Assembly (NCBI GenBank): GCA_958296125.1
Contig: OY282444.1
Location: 4,249,623-4,313,622, forward strand
Direction of reading: 5' to 3'
DNA: 64,000 nt
Origin: an uncultured Poribacteria bacterium
Lineage (GTDB): Bacteria; Poribacteria; WGA-4E; PCPOR2b
Position 1 is the stretch's first letter. Every line of letters starts with the position of its first letter. A program made the position numbers and the translations under genes. The notes under the pieces are model-generated. The model made no database searches. It saw only the letters and a list, made by a program, of their open reading frames with translations, and was not told the DNA's origin. This document shows, one piece after another, positions 50,866 through 59,510 of this stretch.

Positions 50866-51666
50866 ATGGATCTTGCTCCGTCCCACATTATCACACTGAT
50901 GACCGATTTTGGAACAAGCGATCACTACGTCGGCATCATGAAAGGTGTGGCTCTGAATATCAATCCGCAAGTTCAGATTGTCGATATAACACATGCTATT
51001 CCGCCGCAGGATGTTCACGCTGCTGCATTGCTGATTGATTCAGCGTATCGCTATTTCCCAACCGGAACTATCCATGTGGTAGTCGTGGATCCGGGGGTGG
51101 GCAGCGAACGCCGAGCCATCGTTTGCCAAACAGAAACAGCCTACTTCGTCTGCCCGGATAACGGAATTTTGACCCATATCCTCCGTGATGAAGAGCGTAT
51201 CCACACCGTAGCAGTGGAAAATTCGGCTTACTTCCTGCCGCAGGTGAGCAACACCTTTCATGGGCGGGATATTTTTGCCCCAGTTGCAGCGCACCTTTCA
51301 CGCGGCGAACCGATCGGTCAGTTGGGGAGCCCGATTGCACATCCCGTGCTACTCCCCGTCTCAAGCCCTCAAATGACGGACGAAGCGGTTATCGGGCACG
51401 TCATCTGGATTGATTCCTTCGGGAATTTGGTCACGAACCTTTCTCACGAAATATTGGAGGGGCTGGAGGGACGAAATGGTGTTGTTATCCGTGCGGGAAC
51501 AGCAGAGATAGATCATCTCAACCATTCTTACGCTGAATCTGCGGTCGGTGAGGCTTTAGCAATCATCGACAGCTTTAATCGGTTGGAGATCTCAATTAAC
51601 CAAGGCAATGCGGCACAAACCCTTGGACTGAAGCGGGGGGATACGATCACAATTTGTATGCCATAA
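50866..51666 (+). CDS. SAM hydrolase-like protein (DUF62), cytoplasmic copy
   Basis: The 266-residue protein is a second member of the DUF62 family. Motifs are LMTDFGTSDHYVG, DPGVGSERR, CPDNGIL, TFHGRDIFAP and SFNRLEISINQGNAA. The D-R-H residues of the hydrolase triad are present, and it lacks a signal sequence, unlike the copy at 23428. It should hydrolyse S-adenosylmethionine. GAGGTGG precedes the ATG. It diverges from the restriction-modification operon and converges on the PhyH gene. Both copies share all motifs, but the sequences are well diverged. Confidence 0.9.
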   Translation: MDLAPSHIITLMTDFGTSDHYVGIMKGVALNINPQVQIVDITHAIPPQDVHAAALLIDSAYRYFPTGTIHVVVVDPGVGSERRAIVCQTETAYFVCPDNGILTHILRDEERIHTVAVENSAYFLPQVSNTFHGRDIFAPVAAHLSRGEPIGQLGSPIAHPVLLPVSSPQMTDEAVIGHVIWIDSFGNLVTNLSHEILEGLEGRNGVVIRAGTAEIDHLNHSYAESAVGEALAIIDSFNRLEISINQGNAAQTLGLKRGDTITICMP

Positions 51667-51877
51667 TGCCCATCGCCTTCAAATAACTTGAGCCGTCACC
51701 TTGAGAGAAGAGACCGTCCCGAAAGATCTACCTCATCGCCGGCGCGGCCATACCTTCGGGCTTTGGGTAGGTCTCTAGGAAGCCGTGCGGAGTGCGGAGG
51801 AGATATTTCATGAGGTTTATCGAAAAGGGTTTCTAGGTCTAAGCCCCAGAGCGTAGGGCCGATCGTTGTTCCCTGCT

Positions 51878-52666
51878 TTATGCTTCCGCCACCGGCACAT
51901 ACTCCGGAAAGACCTTCGGATACCCACGTCCCGTTGAAACCTGACGCGTTGCCGCATGGATATAGCACACGCTAAATCCTCGCCGTGGACGATTCGTGTT
52001 ATTGACCTCCGATCGGTGTAACGTCCAGTTGTGGAGCAGCACAACCTCTCCCCTCTCCATCTCCAGATAGAGTCGCTTTTCATCCGGTGCGTGGATTGCC
52101 CGCTCCTCCGGAGATAGCTGGTCGCCTTTTTCGGGGATGAGGCTTTTGTGCGACCCCGGAATAATTTGCAGACACCCGTTGGCGATACTCGTCGGATCCA
52201 GTGCGGTCCAGATTGTCACCTTTGGTCGAATGTTCAGTCCCCAGCCGCCGGCACCATCCTGATGCCAGTTGATGAGGACCCCTTGCTCTGCTGGTTTGTT
52301 GAAGAACATCGTCCGAAAGGCGGAAATCTCCTCGCCGATAATCTTCCGTGTAATGTCCTGAAAAAGTGGGTGTTGTATGTAAGGGAGAAACAGTGGGTCC
52401 TGTTCAAGGTCCTGAATTTTTCGATATTTCAGCGAAGAGCCCTTAAACTCTTTCGTTTGTTTCGATAATTCCGGCTGACCGGCTGACGGGCATAGTTGCA
52501 TGAGCATATTGTCGTAGTGGATCTTCCCCAGCATGATGTCGTCAATACGCTGACAAAGTGCCTCAATCTCTTCGTCCGGCGCAACTTTGCCTAAACGCAC
52601 ATAGCCCTGCTCGTGAAATGTCGCAAGTTCGTCGTCAGTCAAAACTGGTCCGTGTCGGTTCGCCAT
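51878..52666 (-). CDS. Phytanoyl-CoA dioxygenase-like (PhyH) oxygenase
   Basis: The 262-residue protein is a second PhyH-family hydroxylase. Iron ligands are H135, D137 (WHQDG) and H217 (TLHRS), and R229 would hold 2-oxoglutarate. The PGSHK segment is typical. TTAGGAGG precedes the ATG. The O-methyltransferase gene lies upstream on the same strand by about 50 bases and the enolase-superfamily gene just beyond it, so these three may be cotranscribed. The substrate is unknown. Confidence 0.9.
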   Translation of the reverse strand: MANRHGPVLTDDELATFHEQGYVRLGKVAPDEEIEALCQRIDDIMLGKIHYDNMLMQLCPSAGQPELSKQTKEFKGSSLKYRKIQDLEQDPLFLPYIQHPLFQDITRKIIGEEISAFRTMFFNKPAEQGVLINWHQDGAGGWGLNIRPKVTIWTALDPTSIANGCLQIIPGSHKSLIPEKGDQLSPEERAIHAPDEKRLYLEMERGEVVLLHNWTLHRSEVNNTNRPRRGFSVCYIHAATRQVSTGRGYPKVFPEYVPVAEA

Positions 52667-52714
52667 AGCACAACCTCCTAATAAGAGTGTCAGTTAAGTT
52701 GCTTGTCCGATAAT

Positions 52715-53296
52715 TTAGTGGGGCTTGCGGTAGATAGTTACCTCCATAGCATCACGTTTGACCCAGGGCAGGTCTGTCTCAAACCAGTGGGTTCGACTCT
52801 CATAGTGAGAGCGGACATGGTTCAGATAATCCGCCATGCCTGCCGCTCCAATTCCCACATTATCCGCAACAACAGTTGCCCCGTCGGTCAGCTGCGATTC
52901 AATTGCCCGAAAACAGGGGAAATAGTTGCTGTAGTTATTGTCGAGCAGCAGGAAATCGACCGGATCACGGATAGTTTGCAGCACTTCCGCGGCATCCCCA
53001 ATCCGTGAATCAATCCAATCTTTGACGTTGGCGCGCCTAAAGTTTTCCCGCGCTTCGTGGGCGCGTCCGGTATCGATTTCAACGGTGATTAATCTGCCTT
53101 GACCCGCGGATTTGAGTTCAGTGGCCATCCAGAGTCCCGAATAGCCAATAGCGGTGCCACATTCAACAATCGAGGTTGGTTGCGCTGTTTGAACGAGATT
53201 TGCGAGAAACTCGGCTTTCTCTTGCCCAAGCATCGGGATATGCTGTTCTCGGCACCGTTCATCTACTTCTTGTAAGACCCGATCAAATGCGGTCAT
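52715..53296 (-). CDS. Class I SAM-dependent methyltransferase (O-methyltransferase-like)
   Basis: The 193-residue protein has the fold of small-molecule O-methyltransferases of the catechol type: motif I is SIVECGTAIGYSG, followed by LITVEIDTGRA and DFLLLDNNYSNYF. The ATG at 53296 is preferred, with GAAGGAAA upstream; a longer frame of 238 residues starts within the enolase-superfamily gene and is less likely. The spacing to that gene is about 55 bases. The substrate is not known. Confidence 0.82.
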   Translation of the reverse strand: MTAFDRVLQEVDERCREQHIPMLGQEKAEFLANLVQTAQPTSIVECGTAIGYSGLWMATELKSAGQGRLITVEIDTGRAHEARENFRRANVKDWIDSRIGDAAEVLQTIRDPVDFLLLDNNYSNYFPCFRAIESQLTDGATVVADNVGIGAAGMADYLNHVRSHYESRTHWFETDLPWVKRDAMEVTIYRKPH

Positions 53297-53352
53297 TGGT
53301 GTTATTTCCTTCTTTGGTTTTCGAGGCTCGGCTTGCCCTAGAAGTGCCCTCA

Positions 53353-54585
53353 TTAATCCGCGCGGAACGTTCCTTCCTGCTGAACCCGTGCGTAGATGCG
53401 GGTGAATCCTGCTGAACCGTCGTCTTCCCATATTTCGGACTTGATCCCTCGAATCGTGCCTTCTTCACGCCCCGTCACTCTGGTGGGTGAGACATAGGAG
53501 GGCCCGTAGAACGTATTCCCACCCGGCATGTGCAGCACACCCACATGTTTGGGAGGCTCTACCGGTTTATTCGCTGCAATGAGTGCCAATGCATCCTCGT
53601 CCACTTCGTATCCGAGTCCCGGCCCCTCTGGCACAGGTGACGATCCCTCAATAACAGGAATCTGTTCGGTGGTGTAGTCCTCCTCATATTGGTCGTCCAG
53701 ATTGATGGAGTGGGCGGTGTGAGTGGGTAGGACTGCCGCTATATGCAATGCCATCGCCTTGCCAAGGGTCCCAGACTCAAACTGGAGTATTGTTTGGATA
53801 TTCGCCTTTCCACAAGCCAAGCCGGTGGCAACGGTATCCCCAATCGAACCCCCAATCATATAGATGTCAGCCACACTGTGGATGATTTCTTGGACGCTTC
53901 CAAGCGGTGTCCCGTGCATGATAATCGGTAAACGCGTCTGTTCGCGCAACCGACACCAACCGTCTATATCGTTCTTCACGAGCGGATCTTCGATATAACC
54001 AACAATCGGGTGGTTGCGTTCCAATTCCTGAATGATGGGGAGGACCGCCCCCAAGCTCCGGTTACCGTTGAAGTCATAATGAATCTTAAAGCCTTCTGGT
54101 GCGACTTCTTCGGCGAGCCGTGTCTGCTCTATCACGTCGTGGTAATCGCAGGTATGCATCTTAAAAATGGTGTAGCCCTGGGCCGCCGCCCGGCTGATTT
54201 CGTCGCGGAAGGTCTCGGGCGACGCTGGACGAGTCCACGCTGCAACCGGCACCGCATCCCGCACTTTCTGCCCTATCAGTTTATAGACAGGCACTTCAAG
54301 ATATTTCCCCATCACGTCGTAGAGGGCGCAATTCAAGGCAGAGCCGTAAGGGAGATGGTTGTTGATAAAGTCAAACGGATTGCGGCCGACGAGTGACGCT
54401 GCGGTTGCGGGATCTGGCTGTCCACCGGGGCGGACGCGCTGGTCGCCGTAGCCGACTATCCCCGCATCTGTCTCTACTTTGAACACGGTGCGGTGGTCTA
54501 TGCCGTATAGATCGACCTTGCGATTTTCGTAGCGTTTTGCAAGGCGCGGGTAAATTGGAATCACTTCAATGTTGGTAATTTTCAT
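53353..54585 (-). CDS. Enolase-superfamily protein with a degenerate metal site
   Basis: The 410-residue protein has the enolase-superfamily capping domain and barrel: K142 (FKMH), D171 (YDFNGN) and E199 (YIEDPL) are in place. At the third metal position, normally a glutamate or aspartate in a PIAGGES-like strand, it reads IIMHGTPLG, with no acidic residue. The histidine dyad strand is also replaced by QFESGTLGKA. It may bind another ligand, or be inactive as a dehydratase. GAGGAGAG precedes the ATG at 54585; a longer frame begins 13 codons upstream. Function is unknown. Confidence 0.8.
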   Translation of the reverse strand: MKITNIEVIPIYPRLAKRYENRKVDLYGIDHRTVFKVETDAGIVGYGDQRVRPGGQPDPATAASLVGRNPFDFINNHLPYGSALNCALYDVMGKYLEVPVYKLIGQKVRDAVPVAAWTRPASPETFRDEISRAAAQGYTIFKMHTCDYHDVIEQTRLAEEVAPEGFKIHYDFNGNRSLGAVLPIIQELERNHPIVGYIEDPLVKNDIDGWCRLREQTRLPIIMHGTPLGSVQEIIHSVADIYMIGGSIGDTVATGLACGKANIQTILQFESGTLGKAMALHIAAVLPTHTAHSINLDDQYEEDYTTEQIPVIEGSSPVPEGPGLGYEVDEDALALIAANKPVEPPKHVGVLHMPGGNTFYGPSYVSPTRVTGREEGTIRGIKSEIWEDDGSAGFTRIYARVQQEGTFRAD

Positions 54586-54744
54586 CTTAACTCTCCTCAT
54601 ATAGAGCAGCTTCAATTCACGCAAAAGCTATGTGCAGAGAAGAAAAGTGTACTTTACATGGCACTATTATTGCCTCTGACTGTACACAGGCTCAATTCCC
54701 ACTCTAGTCTATCATCAATTAGAGATGCAATCAAGAAAAGTCTG

Positions 54745-54773
54745 TTGATCTGATAGCTAAATCGTGGTAATAT
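54745..54773 (+). promoter_or_regulatory. Promoter of the creatininase-family gene
   Basis: TTGATC (54745-54750), 17 bases and TAATAT (54768-54773), with TGG before the -10, lie about 90 bases before the ATG. It may also serve the murD cluster, because the spacing to murD is short. Confidence 0.72.
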
Positions 54774-54863
54774 TTAAGCGGTCCAGTCATTTCCTCGATT
54801 CGTCAAAAATTGAACTCGAAATCGGGTCCGGTAGAACCCCCGGATTCGAGACGCGGAGATCCT

Positions 54864-55598
54864 ATGTATTTAAAACATATACGTCCCTACCAACTACAGG
54901 AAGCCGTAGAACTTGGGCATCCCCTGCTCGTGCCGGCAGGCTGCATTGAGACTCATGGGCCTCACATGGCGATTGGTCACGACACGATCATCGTTGAAGA
55001 AATTTGCGCCCGGATCGCCGAAAAAGTGAACGTCGTCATCGCCCCTTCCTTCGACTATGGTCCTACCGGGTATGCGCTCGGTGGGCCCGCTGATGGCACC
55101 ATCGATCCAGATTACGCTGCGTTTGGCGGTCACGTCAAAGCTATTCTGAAAAATTTCCGAGAAATGGGTTTCAAGACCATCTACGTGATTATTATGCACC
55201 AGGGCATGGAGGCCCCGCTCGCGTTAGCTTTCAAAAAAGCAGCGGCGGAACTTGCTTTTGAAAGCATCTTAGAACGAGGTTATCCGCGCGGGTGGTGGGG
55301 TGTGGAAACCTTGAAGGACGAAGCGGGCCCGTTGTCCGGTCATATCGAAGTCCAACCGATGATTCTCCCTGAAGCCTCGCCGCCGGCAGGGGGGGACCAC
55401 GCCGGCTATAACGAGACCTCTTTTCTGCTTGCGACCCGTCCTGAACTGGTAGAACAAAATCGGTTGGATGACACTGCCCCTTGGTATTGTCGTCAAGATG
55501 AGGAGCAGAATAGCTGGACCGCCAACCCCAAACATGGACAGGCGATGGTGGAGGCAGTCGTGGCAGCTTGGGTCAACAAAATTGGGCCCCGCCCGTAG
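54864..55598 (+). CDS. Creatininase-family metal-dependent amidohydrolase
   Basis: The 244-residue protein is a creatininase-family hydrolase. The two-metal site is visible: E29, H31 and D40 (CIETHGP...GHD), and H112 in IIMHQG. The conserved GGDHAGYNETS late motif is present. It could hydrolyse creatinine or a related cyclic amide, or be one of the many uncharacterised members. The ATG at 54864 with GCGGAG upstream is preferred over a TTG at 54810, whose reading is proline-rich and not conserved. The murD gene follows by about 60 bases. Confidence 0.83.
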   Translation: MYLKHIRPYQLQEAVELGHPLLVPAGCIETHGPHMAIGHDTIIVEEICARIAEKVNVVIAPSFDYGPTGYALGGPADGTIDPDYAAFGGHVKAILKNFREMGFKTIYVIIMHQGMEAPLALAFKKAAAELAFESILERGYPRGWWGVETLKDEAGPLSGHIEVQPMILPEASPPAGGDHAGYNETSFLLATRPELVEQNRLDDTAPWYCRQDEEQNSWTANPKHGQAMVEAVVAAWVNKIGPRP

Positions 55599-55661
55599 GC
55601 GAGAACCGATGTATTTTTCCACGTTATACCAGCGGTGTCCTATGTGCAAGGTAAATATCAA

Positions 55662-57080
55662 ATGACATTTGTAGACAAACAGATTACCGTTTTTGGACTC
55701 CATCGCAGCGGCATTGCCGTTGCCAAATTGTTGGACGATCTCGGCGCGAAGGTTCTTGTGACAGACCCAAAATCCAGCGACGAGCTCCAAGCGGACATTG
55801 ATGCCCTGAAGAATCGAGAAATTGATTTCATTCTCGGCGGCCATGATCGACGCTGCATTGAGAAGGCAGAGCTAATTGTCCTTTCGCCGGGGGTGCCGTT
55901 AGACATCCCAATTCTGCAGGAAGCGCGTTCAATGGGTATCCCCATCAGTGGCGAGCTGGAGGTTGCTGCAAGCGTCTGCGCTGCGCCAATGGTTGCGATT
56001 ACAGGGACAAAAGGCAAGTCAACGACCACAATTTTAACAGCCGAACTTCTCAAGCGTGGGGCTTTCCGCAGGGTTTGTGCTGCAGGGAACATTGGGGTGC
56101 CGCTGTCGAGCGAAGTCCAGCATCTAACGGCTGAAGATCTCGTTGTTATCGAAGCCAGCAGTTTTCAACTTGAAACGACGACGCGGTTTCGACCGGTGGT
56201 GAGTGTTGTTCTAAATCTGTCGCGCGATCATCTAGACCGACATGAGACGATGGCGGCCTATCGATCGGCAAAGCTGAAGATTTGCGCGAACCAAACATCG
56301 ACAGACTGGATTGTGCTGAATGCTTTGGATGAAAACGTTATAGCCTTTGCTGATGAGACACACGCGCAGGTCGTTTGCTTTACAGACACCGCTACTGTTG
56401 AAAGGGGCACCTATGTGGAGGATAGCCAGATTTTTGCAAAATGGGAGGGTGAATCTCACTGGATCTGTGACACTGGCGACAGTCCCTTGCCCGGAAGGCA
56501 TAACCTCCAAAATGTTCTCGCTGCAATAGCTGTTGGGCAGATTTTCGGCATATCACCAGATATGATGCGTTCCGCGATTGGCGGCTTCTCCCCTGCCGAA
56601 CATCCCGCGCTTGAACACGCCTTTGAGCCAGTCAAAACAATTAATGGTATCCGATTTATCAACGATTCCAAAGCCACGAATGTCGCCGCAGTCAAGGCAG
56701 CGCTCGAATCGTTGTCAGATCCGATTTTGCTAATCATGGGCGGATACGATAAGGGAAATAATTACCAACCGCTGATCGAGGGGGTCCAATCGAAGGTTAA
56801 AGGATTAATCCTGTTGGGGGCGCATACGGGAATAATACGAAACGCTCTTGCGACACATGTCGTTATTCAGGGTGCAGCAACAATGGGCGAAGCTGTCGAG
56901 ATCGCATACTCACACGCTGTGCCGGGCGATGTTGTGCTTTTGTCGCCGGCGAATGCCAGTTTTGATATGTTCACAGATTATAAGGCGCGCGGTCAAGCGT
57001 TTCGAGAGGCTGTTAACCACCTTGAATCGACAGAAGCAATCTCAAAATCCGATATTTATCTGGACAAATTATCCGATTAA
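55662..57080 (+). CDS. murD: UDP-N-acetylmuramoyl-L-alanine:D-glutamate ligase
   Basis: MurD (472 residues) adds D-glutamate to UDP-MurNAc-L-Ala in the cytoplasm. The N-terminal Rossmann-type motif is VFGLHRSGIA, the ATP loop TGTKGKSTTT is at about 115-124, NLSRDHLDRH and the C-terminal FINDSKATN are typical. It starts at the ATG 55662; a longer frame from 55635 adds only nine residues. CAAGG precedes it. It is the first gene of the dcw cluster in the window. The ftsW start lies 7 bases after its stop. Confidence 0.96.
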   Translation: MTFVDKQITVFGLHRSGIAVAKLLDDLGAKVLVTDPKSSDELQADIDALKNREIDFILGGHDRRCIEKAELIVLSPGVPLDIPILQEARSMGIPISGELEVAASVCAAPMVAITGTKGKSTTTILTAELLKRGAFRRVCAAGNIGVPLSSEVQHLTAEDLVVIEASSFQLETTTRFRPVVSVVLNLSRDHLDRHETMAAYRSAKLKICANQTSTDWIVLNALDENVIAFADETHAQVVCFTDTATVERGTYVEDSQIFAKWEGESHWICDTGDSPLPGRHNLQNVLAAIAVGQIFGISPDMMRSAIGGFSPAEHPALEHAFEPVKTINGIRFINDSKATNVAAVKAALESLSDPILLIMGGYDKGNNYQPLIEGVQSKVKGLILLGAHTGIIRNALATHVVIQGAATMGEAVEIAYSHAVPGDVVLLSPANASFDMFTDYKARGQAFREAVNHLESTEAISKSDIYLDKLSD

Positions 57081-57087
57081 CGGGGGG

Positions 57088-58380
57088 GTGGACCATGTCC
57101 TGCTGTTCATCACGCTATGTCTGGTTGCACTTGGCATCGTGATGGTCTATAGTTCGAGCAACATGCTTGCCTATGAATTGTATAACGAAAACAGTTATCA
57201 CTACCTGAAGATGCAGCTAATCGCCTGCATCCTCGGATTGGTCAGCATGGTTGTCGCATCATACTTCCCTTACCAGTATTATCAAAAGTATGCGAAGCTG
57301 ATTTTAGCTCTGTCGTTGATTGGTTTGTTGCTGGTATTTTCTCCAGTTGGGCACGATGTTCGTTCGGCGGGGGGCATTCGATTTCAGCGATGGATTCGGG
57401 TCGCCAGCTTGCAGTTTCAACCTGTCGAGTTGACAAAACTTGGGTTGATGATTTATGTTTCTCACTTCCTCGTCAGCAAACGTAGTCAGATTCGTAGTTT
57501 CACCCGCGGTGTCCTACCGACCATTTTTATCCTTTCAATTACATTTATCCTCTTATACAAACAGCCCGATTTTGGATCCGCAGTTTTATTAAGCCTATCG
57601 GTTCTTGTGCTGCTATTCGTGGGCGGCGCGCGTCCATCACAGATTGTTCTGGTTGTTGGAATTGCCTGTTTTTTCATCTATTCATCAATCCAAGGTGACA
57701 CCTATAAAATGCAGCGGATTCAAGGTTTTCTGAGCTCGCTGAAGTTTCCTTATGAAGGGCACTATCAGGTCAACCAATCCTTAAATGCGCTTGCACTTGG
57801 CGGATTATTCGGTGCGGGCATCGGTAACAGCATTTTTAAGCTCTTTCATCTCCCTTATCCACATACCGATTTCATTTTTGCGATTATGGGTGAAGAACTC
57901 GGTTTTGTTGGTGGGGTTGGCATTATTATCCTGTTTATGTTGCTCATCTGGAGGGGCCTCCATATTGCCCAGCATACCGCGGATGCCTTTGGATGTTTGA
58001 TTGCGATCGGAATTACTACACTCATTGGATTACAAACGGTTGTCAACATTGGGGTGGTGACCGGCATGTTGCCTGCAAAAGGGATTACGCTACCCTTCAT
58101 CAGCTACGGTGGGTCATCGCTTTTAGGCAGTTTGTTTAGCATTGGAGTTTTGTTGAACATCTCACGCGACATGGGTGAACCGTCCGGCGTGCATTCACCT
58201 CTGGAGACCGAGCCCCGATCGATTGAGACAGAGGTATCGGCAGGTCTCCCAGCCGGTCCAATAATTCCCGCTAAACCTGTAGCGAAGGGATATCCCATCC
58301 GTCAAATTAAATCCTATCCATCAAACCAAATCCTATCTATCAAACCAAATCTGACGAACCGCAATACAAATGAGGTTTAA
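57088..58380 (+). CDS. ftsW: Peptidoglycan glycosyltransferase FtsW
   Basis: FtsW (430 residues from a GTG at 57088) is a polytopic SEDS protein that polymerises septal glycan from lipid II. About ten hydrophobic helices are visible; LGIVMVYSSSNM, the PDFGSAVLL region and the LPFISYGGSSLL loop are diagnostic. A longer frame starts at 56848 but overlaps murD by 230 bases and reads as non-conserved, so the GTG right after murD is preferred. The C-terminal tail of ~70 residues is polar and repetitive (PSNQILSIKP). It lies just before murG and overlaps none of its chosen coding sequence. Confidence 0.92.
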   Translation: MDHVLLFITLCLVALGIVMVYSSSNMLAYELYNENSYHYLKMQLIACILGLVSMVVASYFPYQYYQKYAKLILALSLIGLLLVFSPVGHDVRSAGGIRFQRWIRVASLQFQPVELTKLGLMIYVSHFLVSKRSQIRSFTRGVLPTIFILSITFILLYKQPDFGSAVLLSLSVLVLLFVGGARPSQIVLVVGIACFFIYSSIQGDTYKMQRIQGFLSSLKFPYEGHYQVNQSLNALALGGLFGAGIGNSIFKLFHLPYPHTDFIFAIMGEELGFVGGVGIIILFMLLIWRGLHIAQHTADAFGCLIAIGITTLIGLQTVVNIGVVTGMLPAKGITLPFISYGGSSLLGSLFSIGVLLNISRDMGEPSGVHSPLETEPRSIETEVSAGLPAGPIIPAKPVAKGYPIRQIKSYPSNQILSIKPNLTNRNTNEV

Positions 58381-58384
58381 GGTG

Positions 58385-59491
58385 ATGGCACGAATTGTGA
58401 TTTCGGGCGGTGGCACCGGCGGGCACATCTATCCGGCGATTGGTATTGCTAAAGAACTGATGCAACTCGACACGGAGACCGAAGTGGTTTTCGTCGGTGG
58501 GGTAGACCGTCTCGAATCAACGCTTGTTCCGCAGCATGGATTTCGCTTCCTACCGATTTCCGTTGCAGGCTTTCCACGTAAATTGACATGGCGGTGGATA
58601 CCTGTCGTTTACAACGTCTGTTCCGGTTTTATGAAATCATTATGGCTGCTCAAAAACTTGAAACCCAGCGTGGTAGTAGGGACGGGGGGATACGTCTGTG
58701 GCCCTGTGCTTTTCGCAGCCAGATTACTCGGTATTCCAACCGTGATACAAGAGCAGAATGCTGCTCCCGGCCTGACCAATCGCATTCTGGCACGCTGGGC
58801 AAAAGCGATCTATCTCGCGTTTGAAACTGCTGGCACACACTTTCCAACTGAGAAAACGACCGTGATGGGTAACCCAATCCGCCGAACAATTGGAGCCGTT
58901 GAACGCGACCGTGAAACTTACGATTCACTGGGACTAGATCCGGAACGAAAAACCGTATTTGTGATGGGGGGCAGCCAAGGGGCACAGGCAATTAACCAAA
59001 ATGTGATGGATGCCCTAACTGATTTAGCACCATTTAATCAGCAGCTTCAGTTTGTCCATCAGACGGGACAGGTTGATTACAAAGCAGTTAAGGGGCGTTA
59101 TCAGACCTCATCACTTCGACATTTGGTCCAGCCCTACTTTGATCCGATTGAAACAGTCTATAGCGTTGCGGATTTGATGGTATGCCGCGCTGGTGGTATG
59201 ACCATTGCCGAAATCGCCGCGTGTGGTATTCCGGCGGTTTTTATTCCCTTGCCAACTGCTGCCGGTGACCATCAGAGATTGAATGCCCAAGCGATTGCAG
59301 ACGCGGGTGGAGGTGTGGTGCTGAATCAACGCACATTGACCGGATGCAAACTGGCTGAAGAAATCATCAGAATTATCGGTGATCCCCAAAAGCAGCAACG
59401 GATGGCATATCAAAGTCGTCAGTTGGGCAATCCGCACGCCGGCGAAGAAATTGCCCAATCAATCTTTTCTCTCGTGAAATGTAACTCTTAA
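58385..59491 (+). CDS. murG: UDP-GlcNAc:lipid I N-acetylglucosaminyltransferase
   Basis: MurG (368 residues) adds GlcNAc to lipid I, giving lipid II, on the inner face of the membrane. The N-terminal GGGTGGHIYPA loop, QEQNAAPG, MGGSQGAQAIN and the C-terminal CRAGGMTIAEIAACG motif are all intact. The ATG at 58385 is chosen because the family block starts there and GAGG lies nine bases upstream; an earlier ATG at 58370 overlaps the end of ftsW. It is followed by murC after 19 bases. Confidence 0.97.
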   Translation: MARIVISGGGTGGHIYPAIGIAKELMQLDTETEVVFVGGVDRLESTLVPQHGFRFLPISVAGFPRKLTWRWIPVVYNVCSGFMKSLWLLKNLKPSVVVGTGGYVCGPVLFAARLLGIPTVIQEQNAAPGLTNRILARWAKAIYLAFETAGTHFPTEKTTVMGNPIRRTIGAVERDRETYDSLGLDPERKTVFVMGGSQGAQAINQNVMDALTDLAPFNQQLQFVHQTGQVDYKAVKGRYQTSSLRHLVQPYFDPIETVYSVADLMVCRAGGMTIAEIAACGIPAVFIPLPTAAGDHQRLNAQAIADAGGGVVLNQRTLTGCKLAEEIIRIIGDPQKQQRMAYQSRQLGNPHAGEEIAQSIFSLVKCNS

Positions 59492-59510
59492 ATCTAGAAA
59501 GTTTACGCTT

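Noticed and set aside
51696-51968. 90-residue open frame on the minus strand
   Set aside because: Part of it is the off-frame end of the PhyH gene and the rest has no recognisable domain or ribosome-binding site; treated as intergenic.
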